A stretch of 64,000 nt of DNA from Streptomyces galbus (GTDB taxonomy: Bacteria; Actinomycetota; Actinomycetes; Streptomycetales; Streptomycetaceae), in assembly GCF_005280195.1 (NCBI RefSeq), contig NZ_SZPR01000034.1, positions 1 to 64,000 of the forward strand, in the 5' to 3' direction. The position numbers and the translations under genes were made by a program. Of the stretch, positions 15,521 to 23,758 are shown one piece after another; position 1 is the first letter of the stretch, and every line of letters starts with the position of its first letter. A model generated the notes under the pieces. That model did not search any database. It was given only the letters and a program-made list of their open reading frames with translations, and was not told where the DNA came from.

Positions 15521-17707
15521 TCAGCCGTAGATGCCGATCTCGTGCAGGGAGTAGCCCCAGCCGGTGCCGCGGGCCGTGAGCTGCAGGCGGACGTAGCGGG
15601 CCGTGGCCGCGAGGGGGATGGTGTCCACGTCGCCGTCCCCGGTGGTGGTGGAGTACGCGGAGCGCCAGGTGGTGCCGTCGTCCGAGAGCTGCACCGTGTA
15701 GGCCTTGCCGTAGGCCGGGTCCCAGACCAGTTGGAGGGTGCGCAGCGCCTTGGCCGCGCCGAGGTCGACCTGGATCCACTGGGGGTCGCTCCAGTCGCTG
15801 GCCCAGCGGGTGTCGGCGCGTCCGTCCACGGCCAGTTGGGGGGTGCAGGGGCAGTCGCCGTAGGACTGCTGGGAGGAGGAGGCGGTGGCCGGGCGGTTCA
15901 GTGCGACGTTGGTGCCGCTGACCGGCGGGGCCACCACCCGCACGGACTTGGTCTCGATGCCGGCGTTGCCGTGGCCGTCCTCGGCCTGGACGTACACCTT
16001 CCACACACCGAGCTTCTGCGGGGCGGTGACGGCGAACGTGCCGTTGCCGGTGGACCGCCACTGCGCGGCCACGAGGCCCTTGTCGCCGCTGGCGTAGTTC
16101 CCGCTGAGGAAGATCTTGTAGGTCACCGGGTCGCCGTCGGGGTCGCGCACGTCGGCGTGCACGGTGAACTCGCCGCCGGCCGGGGCGGAGGTCGCGGGGC
16201 TGACGGTCATGTTGCCGAGGACCGGGGGTGTGTTGCCGACGGCGGTCGTGCCGGTGTACGCGCGCTTCACGGCGTAGTAGGACAGCCGCTTCAGTCCGTC
16301 GGGCACAAGGTTGAACCAGACGCCGCCGAAGTCGTGTTCGGTGCCGTAGTGGAAGAGGGTGGCGCCCAGGGCCACGCCCTGGTGGCCGGTGACGCAGTTC
16401 CACGCCTTGGTGTAGCCGTCGGCCTTCTGCACGTCGGTCGGCTCGTCGGGGACGCCGTTGACGTCGTTCGGGACCTCCCACTCCCCCGCCGGGCCGGTCT
16501 CGGTGATGATGTACGGCTTGGTGTAGCCGCCGTCGATCCAGTCCTGGCGGACCTTGCAGACGTTGCTGTACGAGTTCATCGCGTACAGGTCCAGGTCGGG
16601 CGCGTTGCGCTTGTAGTACGGCCAGGCGCCGGTCCACGCGTCGGTGGAGGTCACCGGGTGGTCGGGGTCGATACTGTGGATCTTTTTGGCGACGTCGTTG
16701 ACGAAGCTGGTGTAGGCGTTGCGCTCCGCTTCCAACTGGGTTCCGCTGTAACAGTTCTGGAGTCCGAGGACCGACTCGTTGCCGACGTTCCACATCAGGG
16801 TCGCCGGGTGGCTCTTGTAGGTGTCCACCCACTTGGCGAACTCGTTGAGCGCGTTGGTCTTGTACGTGGTGTCCGTGACGTAGTCGACGCAGCCACCGGC
16901 GCCCGGGCCGCCGCCCGGCTGGAGCCAGAAGCCGTTGATGACGCGGATGCCGTTGGCGGCGGCGCTGTCCAGCAGCGGCTTGGTGGAGGCGTCGGTGCCC
17001 CAGGTGCGGATCGTGTTGGCGCCCATGGCCTTCACGTCGGGCAGGTAGGTCGGCGCGGCGGAGGGGGCCGGGCCCCAGGTCACGCCCTTGACGGTGTAGG
17101 GCTGTCCGCCCACGGTGAGGCGCCAGTCGCCCTGGGTCCCCTCGACCTTGACGGCGCCGCCGGGCGGCGGCTGAGTGGTGCCGCCGCTCCCGGTGGAGCC
17201 ATAGACCTGGAACTCCCACAGCGAGTACCCGTAGCCGCCGGCCCGGGCGATGCCCTGCATCCGCACGTAGCGTCCGGTGCCGGAGAGGGCGAGGTCGTCG
17301 GTGCCGCCGTCGCCGCCGGTCACCGTCTTCAGGGTGCGCCAGTCGGTGCCGTTGCCGGACGCCTGGATCGCGTAGTCCTTGCCGTAGGCGGCCTCCCAGG
17401 TCAGCACGACCCTGCTGAGCGTGGCCTGTTGGCCGAGGTCGACCTGGATCCACTGCTGGTCGCTCCACTGGCTGGCCCAGCGGGTGCCGGTGAGGTTGCC
17501 GTCCACCGCCGCGGCGGGCGCGTAGCCGTCGCCCTCCTGCGAGGAGGCGGTGGCGGGCCGGCCCTGGGACAGCAGGGTGTCGGCGGCGTGCGCGGCGGGG
17601 GCGAGCGCCAGGGTGGTGAGCGAGGAGGCGAGGAGGAGCCCGGCCGCGAGGAGGGCTCCGCCGGTGCGGCGGCGGGCTGGTGGGTCGGTGAGGGAGGCTC
17701 TGGACAC
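15521..17707 (-). CDS. Secreted GH2-clan glycosidase with two discoidin (CBM32-like) domains
   Basis: A 728-residue secreted enzyme: signal peptide ending APAAHAAD, an N-terminal F5/8 type C domain (about 45-175, RPATASSQEGDGY, WIQVDLGQQ), a TIM-barrel GH2/GH-A catalytic part (about 190-480), an Ig-like segment and a C-terminal F5/8 type C domain (about 595-728). The acid/base is probably E311 (NVGNES) and the nucleophile E403 (TETG). The barrel resembles beta-glucanase or glucanosyltransferase-like GH2 relatives; the exact glycan is unknown. The GTG start follows CAGGAGC. A LacI-type operator lies about 95 bases upstream. Confidence 0.88.
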   Translation of the reverse strand: MSRASLTDPPARRRTGGALLAAGLLLASSLTTLALAPAAHAADTLLSQGRPATASSQEGDGYAPAAAVDGNLTGTRWASQWSDQQWIQVDLGQQATLSRVVLTWEAAYGKDYAIQASGNGTDWRTLKTVTGGDGGTDDLALSGTGRYVRMQGIARAGGYGYSLWEFQVYGSTGSGGTTQPPPGGAVKVEGTQGDWRLTVGGQPYTVKGVTWGPAPSAAPTYLPDVKAMGANTIRTWGTDASTKPLLDSAAANGIRVINGFWLQPGGGPGAGGCVDYVTDTTYKTNALNEFAKWVDTYKSHPATLMWNVGNESVLGLQNCYSGTQLEAERNAYTSFVNDVAKKIHSIDPDHPVTSTDAWTGAWPYYKRNAPDLDLYAMNSYSNVCKVRQDWIDGGYTKPYIITETGPAGEWEVPNDVNGVPDEPTDVQKADGYTKAWNCVTGHQGVALGATLFHYGTEHDFGGVWFNLVPDGLKRLSYYAVKRAYTGTTAVGNTPPVLGNMTVSPATSAPAGGEFTVHADVRDPDGDPVTYKIFLSGNYASGDKGLVAAQWRSTGNGTFAVTAPQKLGVWKVYVQAEDGHGNAGIETKSVRVVAPPVSGTNVALNRPATASSSQQSYGDCPCTPQLAVDGRADTRWASDWSDPQWIQVDLGAAKALRTLQLVWDPAYGKAYTVQLSDDGTTWRSAYSTTTGDGDVDTIPLAATARYVRLQLTARGTGWGYSLHEIGIYG

Positions 17708-17801
17708 GCGTGCTCCTGGTTCGTTCGCCGTGCGGGGAGAGGCGGGTGGGGGTGGCGGCGGGCGGGGCGGTGTGCGGCGTCAGCTCTCGGAACGCCATGC
17801 G

Positions 17802-17815
17802 GGAGAGCGCTCTCC
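17802..17815. promoter_or_regulatory. LacI-type operator
   Basis: GGAGAGCGCTCTCC is a perfect 14-bp palindrome with the central CG typical of LacI-family sites such as the CebR-type GGGAGCGCTCCC. It sits in the promoter region of the leftward GH2-like gene. A second palindrome TTCAAG-C-CTTGAA lies at 17876-17888. Confidence 0.7.
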
Positions 17816-17889
17816 GACCATGCCGCGCGGCCACAAGGCGGTCAAGAAGGTGGACAGGTTTTTCTTCGACCTTGTTTCAAGCCTTGAAG

Positions 17890-18940
17890 CGAAGGGGGTG
17901 ACCGCTCGCCGCAGCCCCGGTCCACGGGCCGCCCGGGCGATGTCGTGGGCCGGGGCCGCCAGGGCGAGCCGCGCCGCGTCCCGGTGCCGATCGGCACCCT
18001 CGGCGACGGCCGCCGGGAAGGGGCGCCGGCCGACCACGACGTCGGCGGGGGACGGGGGGTCCGATTCCCAGGATCAGGCAAAGAATGGCGCATGCCGTAC
18101 GGTTCTCGGCCCGCATGGCGGTCGGTGACAAAGGCTCGATTGCATCGTCGCACCGGCCGCCTGAGCGGAACCAAGAAATCCGACCGGCTCCCTCTGTTGC
18201 GGCTCCATGAACGCTGCCTTACAAGGCGGGCCGGACCGACCGGCGGCCCCCGGAATACCGCACGCCGGAAATTCACGGCAGCAGAGAGTCACCGGTGTGC
18301 GGGTGCGACAGATCCTCGGGCCGACTCGCACCGCTTGCCCTGGTGACGCGCGTCATGGCGCGGTCCGCAGGAAATCCCGCACCTGTCGTGCGGGTGAAGA
18401 GAACCGGAGCAAAGTCGCTCACTTTGCAGCCAGAAATGCTCACACCTGTACGGCTCGCCCGACGGAAGACTGACGACAAGAGGAACAAACGGGACGTGCC
18501 GGGCAGTTGTGTGGTCTCGCGTCGGCCACCGCCTTCGTGTACGTTCCGATCGATCACGCAAAGGACTGACCTGTTCTGGCCTGAACGACGCCCTCCAACG
18601 GGAGTTGTACGGTTGGCGCAGGCACACCGGTTCGACAGGGGGAGGCGTACACGCATGTCTGCACCATGTCCTGAGTACGTGCAGAATCCCTGTGTCCGAT
18701 GTACGGCGGCGCCGACGACGTTCTGAGGGCCGACTCCGCACCGCACGGCCCCAGCGGTTCCTTCCGGCGACCGATTCACTGAACGAGCGCCGTTCCAATC
18801 TTTTCACGGCTGCCCGGCCGCGGCCGAAGCCCACCACGCTACGCGTCTTTTGCATGCCCCGATGCCGTGGCCGTGTTACGCGCGTCGACTCCACCTGCCC
18901 TAATTCAAGGCTCCAACTTCACGAATTCCAGGTTCGAAGG
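17890..18940. other. About 1 kb non-coding, lower-GC region upstream of the NRPS operon
   Basis: No frame here has Streptomyces codon bias or recognisable protein similarity on either strand. G+C is visibly lower than in neighbouring genes. It separates the leftward GH2-like gene from the rightward indigoidine-synthetase-like operon and must contain the operon promoter. I found no convincing -10/-35 pair or operator. Confidence 0.6.
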
Positions 18941-21900
18941 ATGATGGCGAAACCAGCGGGGTCCGGAGAATTGTCCCTGTCAGAAATGCTGCGCGCGGCC
19001 ACCGCCGCCCAGCCCGACCGGACTGCCGTCTCCTGTGGCACGGAGCGGCTCTCCTTTCAGCAGCTCAGTGAGAGCAGCGAGCGCATGGCCGCCCACCTGC
19101 GACAGCTCGGTGTGGCGGCGAACGACCCCGTCGGCATCTTCATGGAGCCGTCCGTCGACCTCATGGTGAGCGTCTGGGGCGTCCTGCACTCGGGCGCCGC
19201 GTACCTGCCGCTGTCGCCGGAGTACCCGGACGAGCGGGTGCGCTACATGGTCGCGGACTCGCGGACCGAGGTCGTCCTGACCGAGGAGTCCCTGGTGCCC
19301 CGGCTGGCCGCGATGACACCGCCGGGGACGCGGATCGTCACCGTCGCCGACAGCCAGGTCCGCACGGAGTGGCCCGCCGACGGCGTGACCGCCGTGCCGA
19401 CGGCGCTGCCGCCCGCGCGGGGCGACTCCCTCGCGTACGTCATCTACACCTCGGGGAGCACCGGCAACCCGAAGGGCATCGGCATCGAACACCACAGCAT
19501 CGTCAGCCAGATGCGGTGGCTCGCCGAGGAGCAGGGCCTGCACGAGCGCAGGACGGTGCTGCAGAAGACGCCGCTGAGCTTCGACGCGGCCCAGTGGGAG
19601 ATCCTCGCCCCGGCCTGCGGCAGCAGCGTGGTGATGAGCGAGCCCGGGATCTACGCCGATCCCGGCGGGCTCATCGACCTGATCGTGGCGCACCGGGTCA
19701 CCACCCTGCAGGGCGTGCCGACGCTGCTGCAGGCGCTCGTCGACACCGGCCGGCTGTCCGACTGCACCTCGCTCACCCACGTGTTCAGCGGAGGCGAGGC
19801 GCTGACCCGGACCCTGGCGGTCGAACTGCTCGACGCTTTACCGCACATCGACCTGGTGAACCTGTACGGCCCCAGCGAGTGCACCATCAACGCGTCGGCC
19901 CACACGGTGGACCGCGGCACCGTCCACGAGGGCCCCGACCACGTCAGCATCGGCCGGCCGGTCCCGGGCATGAGCTTCCACATCCTCGACGCGGCCCGTC
20001 GGCCCGTGGCGCCGGGAGATTCGGGTGAACTGCACATCGCGGGCCACCAGTTGGCCCGTGGGTACCTCAACAATCCCGAGCTGACGGCGCAGCGGTTCAT
20101 CCCCAACCCGTTCTCCTCCGACCCGGCGTCCGCGCGCCTCTACCGCACCGGCGACCTGGCCCGCTGGAACGACGACGGCACGGTGCAGTTCCTCGGCCGG
20201 ACCGACAGCCAGGTCAAGCTGCGCGGCTTCCGGGTCGAGCTGGACGAGATCAAGGTGTCCATCGAGAAGCACGAGTGGGTGAAGCGGGCCGCCGTCCTGG
20301 TCCGGGACGACACGAGGGTCGGCGCCAACCTCATCGCCTTCATCGAGCTCGACCCGCAGCGCGCCGCGCTGATGGACCAGGGCAACCACGGCAGCCACCA
20401 CCAGTCCAAGCAGAGCAGGCTCCAGCTCAAGGCCCAGCTCGCCAACCTGGGGGTCCGCGAGGACGACGGCGCGGCCGTCGTCGAGCTGCCCGGCCGTGCG
20501 GCCACGGCGGACCAGCGGCGCACGGTGTTCGCCCGCAAGACGTACCGGTTCTACGAGGGCGGCGAGGTCAGCCGCGCCGACCTCCTGGCGCTGCTCGCCC
20601 GGCCGGCCGGGCAACCGGCCGCACACCGGGACCCGGCCACCCTGAGCCTGGCCGAACTGGGCACGCTGCTGCGCTGGTTCGGGCAGTTCCCGAGCGGCGA
20701 ACGGCTGCTGCCCAAGTACGGGTACGCCTCCCCCGGCTCGTTGTACGCCACGCAGCTCCACCTGGAGCTGTCCGGCGTCGCGGGCCTGGACGCGGGCTTC
20801 TACTACTACCACCCGGTCGAGCACCGGCTGGTGCTGATCGGCCCGGCCGCGACCGGCGAGCCCAGGCTGCGGGTCCACTTCATCGGACGCCGGTCCGCCA
20901 TCGAGCCCGTCTACCGCAACAACATCCAGGAGGTCCTGCAGTTCGAAGCCGGGCACATGCTGGGCCTGTTCGACCACGTCCTCCCCGAGTTCGGGCTGCG
21001 CATCAACCCCGGCCCGGTCACGCCCGAGGTCAAGGACGTCCTGCGCTGCCCCGAGGAGGACTACTACCTCGCGACGTACGACGTGGAGTCGGCCGGGGCG
21101 CCGGCGGTCCCCGGCGCCGTCGAGCTGTACGTGCAGGCCCACCCCGACCGCGTCACGGACCTGCACGGCGGCCAGTACCGGTTCGACGGTGCGGACCTGG
21201 TCCACGTGTCCGACGACCTGGTCCGCAAGCAGGACGTCATCGCCATCAACCAGGAGGTGTACGACCGGGCGAGCTTCGGCGTCAGCCTGATCGGCCGCGC
21301 CCCGGAGCCCTGGCAGCGCTACGTCGACCTCGGCCGGGAGCTGCAGCGCCTGCAGATGAACAACCTCGACGTGGGGCTGATGTCGTCGGGCTACAGCTCC
21401 GAGACCGGCAATCCCCTGCCGTCCGCCCGGCGCATCGCGGACATCGTCGACCTGGGCACCGGCACGGCCTCCTATTTCGCCGTCGGCGGCCGCATCAGCG
21501 CCGAACAGCGCCTCAGCGAGGGCATGAAGGAGGACTCCGTCCACATGCGGGGGCCGGCCGAGATCGTCAAGGACAACCTCGCCGAGACCCTGCCCCCGTA
21601 CATGGTGCCCAACCGGGTCACCGTGCTGGACGCCTTCCCGCTCACCCCGAACGGCAAGATCGACCACCAGGCACTGCGCGAGCTGGACAAGGCGGCCGTC
21701 GACCACACCGAGACGCCGGTCGTGCCGCCCCGCACACCCACCGAGGAGGCCATCGCCGCGCTCTGGGGCGCGGTGCTCCGGCAGGAGCGCGTCTCGATCC
21801 GGGACAACTTCTTCGCCGCCGGAGGGCATTCGCTGACCGCGGTGAACCTGGTCGGGCGAATCAACCGCGAACTCGGCAGCTCCCTGCCGCTCCAGGTGCT

Positions 21901-23005
21901 GTTCGACGCGCCGACCATCGCCGAGCTGGCCCGGCGCGTCGACCGGGAGCCCGCGACCGCGCTCACCCGGCTGGTGCGGCTGCGCGCCGGGGACGGTGCC
22001 CGGCCGGTGTTCTGCTGGCCCGGGCTGGGCGGGTACCCGATGAGCCTGCGGCTGCTGGCCGGCCGGCTGGAGCTGGACCGGCCGTTCCTCGGGGTGCAGG
22101 CCCACGGCATCAACGAGGGCGAGGTGCCGTACCCGACGTTCGAGGAGATGGTCGCCCAGGACATCGAACTCGTCCGCCGGGTCCAGCCGGGCGGCCCGTA
22201 CACCCTGTGGGGGTACTCCTTCGGGGCCCGGGTCGCCTTCGAGGTGGCCCACCAGCTCGAACGCGCGGGCGAGCAGGTCGACGAGCTGATCCTGATCGCG
22301 CCGGGCAAGCCGCCCGTGGAGGCCGGCGCCGAGCGGCCGGCGGAGGCGCCGGCCGGCTACGCGGACCCCACCTTCGTCTCGATCCTGTACTCGGTGTTCG
22401 CCGGGAACCTGGAGCGGTCGGCGGTGCAGGCGTGCCTGGCCGCGACCCGGGACGAGGACTCCTTCGTCGACTTCGTCTGCGGCCGGTTCGAGCACCTGGA
22501 CCGTGACCTGGTGCGCCGCATCGTCGGCGTGGTGCGGACGACCTTCCCGTTCGAGTACGCCCCCGACGAGCTGGCCCGGCGTGGTCTCACGGCGCCGATC
22601 ACCGTGCTGCGGGCCCGGGGCGACCAGGACTCCTTCATCGACTCCGCCCCCGCGCTGTCGCGGACGTCGCTGCGGATCAGCGAACTCCGGGCGGACCACT
22701 ACGAACTGCTGCGCGCGCGGGGGATGGACGAACTCGTCTCCGCCCTGCACGCCGCGCGCCTCACCGGAAAGGCCATCGGAGTGCCCCACGTCAGCATCAA
22801 ACACTTCCCCAACAACCTCGCGGCCGACCAGATCTCCGCACTCGTCGACGCGATCACCAGCGCCGTGCGGACCGCCTTCTCGGTCGACGAGGGCGCCGTG
22901 TCCATCGCCCTGGAACCGGTCACCCAGGAGGCGTGGACCGAGCGGGTGTACATACCCGAGATCGTCCACGGCACGGCGAACCTGGTGAAGGCCCCCAACT
23001 ACTGA
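18941..23005 (+). CDS. Indigoidine-synthetase-like NRPS (A-Ox-T-TE) with C-terminal tautomerase domain
   Basis: A 1354-residue single-module NRPS closely resembling IndC/BpsA. The A domain (AYVIYTSGSTGNPKG; pocket FDAAQWEI, LQGVPT, FSGGEAL, NLYGP) matches the Gln-activating BpsA pocket almost residue for residue. An McbC-like FMN oxidase is inserted between A motifs (about 480-840; AALMDQGNHGSHH is shared with BpsA). T has Ser964 (GGHSL) and TE has Ser1093 (GYSFGA). BpsA ends after TE at about 1282 residues; this protein continues into a PptA/4-OT-like tautomerase (1281-1354, VPHVSIKHFPNNL, SIALEP). Leu300 is a TTA codon. GAAGG stands only one base before the first ATG, so ATG 18944 may be the true start. 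It leads a plus-strand operon. Confidence 0.93.
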   Translation: MMAKPAGSGELSLSEMLRAATAAQPDRTAVSCGTERLSFQQLSESSERMAAHLRQLGVAANDPVGIFMEPSVDLMVSVWGVLHSGAAYLPLSPEYPDERVRYMVADSRTEVVLTEESLVPRLAAMTPPGTRIVTVADSQVRTEWPADGVTAVPTALPPARGDSLAYVIYTSGSTGNPKGIGIEHHSIVSQMRWLAEEQGLHERRTVLQKTPLSFDAAQWEILAPACGSSVVMSEPGIYADPGGLIDLIVAHRVTTLQGVPTLLQALVDTGRLSDCTSLTHVFSGGEALTRTLAVELLDALPHIDLVNLYGPSECTINASAHTVDRGTVHEGPDHVSIGRPVPGMSFHILDAARRPVAPGDSGELHIAGHQLARGYLNNPELTAQRFIPNPFSSDPASARLYRTGDLARWNDDGTVQFLGRTDSQVKLRGFRVELDEIKVSIEKHEWVKRAAVLVRDDTRVGANLIAFIELDPQRAALMDQGNHGSHHQSKQSRLQLKAQLANLGVREDDGAAVVELPGRAATADQRRTVFARKTYRFYEGGEVSRADLLALLARPAGQPAAHRDPATLSLAELGTLLRWFGQFPSGERLLPKYGYASPGSLYATQLHLELSGVAGLDAGFYYYHPVEHRLVLIGPAATGEPRLRVHFIGRRSAIEPVYRNNIQEVLQFEAGHMLGLFDHVLPEFGLRINPGPVTPEVKDVLRCPEEDYYLATYDVESAGAPAVPGAVELYVQAHPDRVTDLHGGQYRFDGADLVHVSDDLVRKQDVIAINQEVYDRASFGVSLIGRAPEPWQRYVDLGRELQRLQMNNLDVGLMSSGYSSETGNPLPSARRIADIVDLGTGTASYFAVGGRISAEQRLSEGMKEDSVHMRGPAEIVKDNLAETLPPYMVPNRVTVLDAFPLTPNGKIDHQALRELDKAAVDHTETPVVPPRTPTEEAIAALWGAVLRQERVSIRDNFFAAGGHSLTAVNLVGRINRELGSSLPLQVLFDAPTIAELARRVDREPATALTRLVRLRAGDGARPVFCWPGLGGYPMSLRLLAGRLELDRPFLGVQAHGINEGEVPYPTFEEMVAQDIELVRRVQPGGPYTLWGYSFGARVAFEVAHQLERAGEQVDELILIAPGKPPVEAGAERPAEAPAGYADPTFVSILYSVFAGNLERSAVQACLAATRDEDSFVDFVCGRFEHLDRDLVRRIVGVVRTTFPFEYAPDELARRGLTAPITVLRARGDQDSFIDSAPALSRTSLRISELRADHYELLRARGMDELVSALHAARLTGKAIGVPHVSIKHFPNNLAADQISALVDAITSAVRTAFSVDEGAVSIALEPVTQEAWTERVYIPEIVHGTANLVKAPNY
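22781..23005 (+). other. Possible internal start for a free 4-OT/PptA-like tautomerase
   Basis: Within the NRPS frame, GTG 22781 is followed by CCC and would yield MPHVSIKHF..., the exact N-terminus of stand-alone tautomerases whose catalytic base is Pro-1 after Met removal. GGAAAGG lies at about 22765-22771, nine bases upstream. A product of 74 codons is normal for this family. In the fused form Pro1282 is internal and cannot act as the usual N-terminal amine. Whether the internal start is used is unknown. Confidence 0.45.
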
Positions 23006-23067
23006 CGTCCGCCGCGGAGTTCGACGTGCCCCCGGGAAAGACCAGACATGACATTACGGAGCATCGC

Positions 23068-23676
23068 ATGCGTAGGCTGATCGTCAGGGCGAGGGAGGAC
23101 CTCTCCGTGATCGTCGCGCGGGACCCGTCGGTCCGCACCCGCGCGGAGGCGCTGCTGCACCCCGCCCTGCCGGCGCTGTGGACCCACCGGCTGGCGCACG
23201 CCCTCTACACCCGCGGGCACCGTCAACTCGCCCGGCTCCTCGCCTACCTGGCCCGCGCGGTGACCGGCGGCATCGAGATCCACCCGGGCGCGAGGCTCGG
23301 CCGGCGCGTGTTCATCGACCACGGCGCCGCCGTGGTCATCGGGGAGACGGCCGAGGTCGGCGACGACGTCACGATCTTCCACCAGGTCACGCTGGGCTCG
23401 GTCGGCTGGTGGCGGGACGGGCGCCGGGCGGCCGGTGCGCGCCGCCACCCGGTCGTCGGCGACCGGGTGGTGCTCGGCACCAACGCGATCGTGCTGGGCC
23501 CGGTCAGCGTCGGCGACGACGCGCTGATCGGCGCGGGGTCGCTCGTCCTCGGCGACGTACCGGCGGGCGCCCGGGTGATGGCCCCGCTGGGCGAGGTGAC
23601 GCCGCGCCTGTCGGCCGCGGACCGCGAGGAGGCGGACGAACTGCTGCGCGCGCTGGCCACCTCCGGGTGCTGGTGA
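23068..23676 (+). CDS. cysE: Serine O-acetyltransferase
   Basis: A 202-residue CysE-type acetyltransferase with left-handed beta-helix hexapeptide repeats (GIEIHPGARLGRRVFIDHGAAVVIGE; DDVTIFHQVTLG) and the catalytic His/Asp region DHG. It makes O-acetyl-L-serine from serine and acetyl-CoA. The ATG at 23068 follows ACGGAG. It sits between the NRPS and a cysteine-synthase fusion, so it probably supplies O-acetylserine for secondary metabolism rather than housekeeping Cys synthesis; that role is inferred from context. Confidence 0.92.
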   Translation: MRRLIVRAREDLSVIVARDPSVRTRAEALLHPALPALWTHRLAHALYTRGHRQLARLLAYLARAVTGGIEIHPGARLGRRVFIDHGAAVVIGETAEVGDDVTIFHQVTLGSVGWWRDGRRAAGARRHPVVGDRVVLGTNAIVLGPVSVGDDALIGAGSLVLGDVPAGARVMAPLGEVTPRLSAADREEADELLRALATSGCW

Positions 23677-23758
23677 CCGCCCGCCCCGTCCCCGTCCCCG
23701 CACGTCGCCCGCCGTTCCCCGCCCCCCGACCACGCGTCGGCAGCCATCGGAGGCACAC

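Noticed and set aside
18295..18894. Frames between 17.9 and 18.9 kb as genes.
   Set aside because: Codon use is not Streptomyces-like, no motif is recognisable, and frames on both strands are equally poor.
18941..23005. A plain indigoidine pigment cluster.
   Set aside because: The NRPS core is indigoidine-type, but IndA/IndB-type partners are absent and the extra tautomerase, CysE, CysK-like and ATP-grasp genes point elsewhere.
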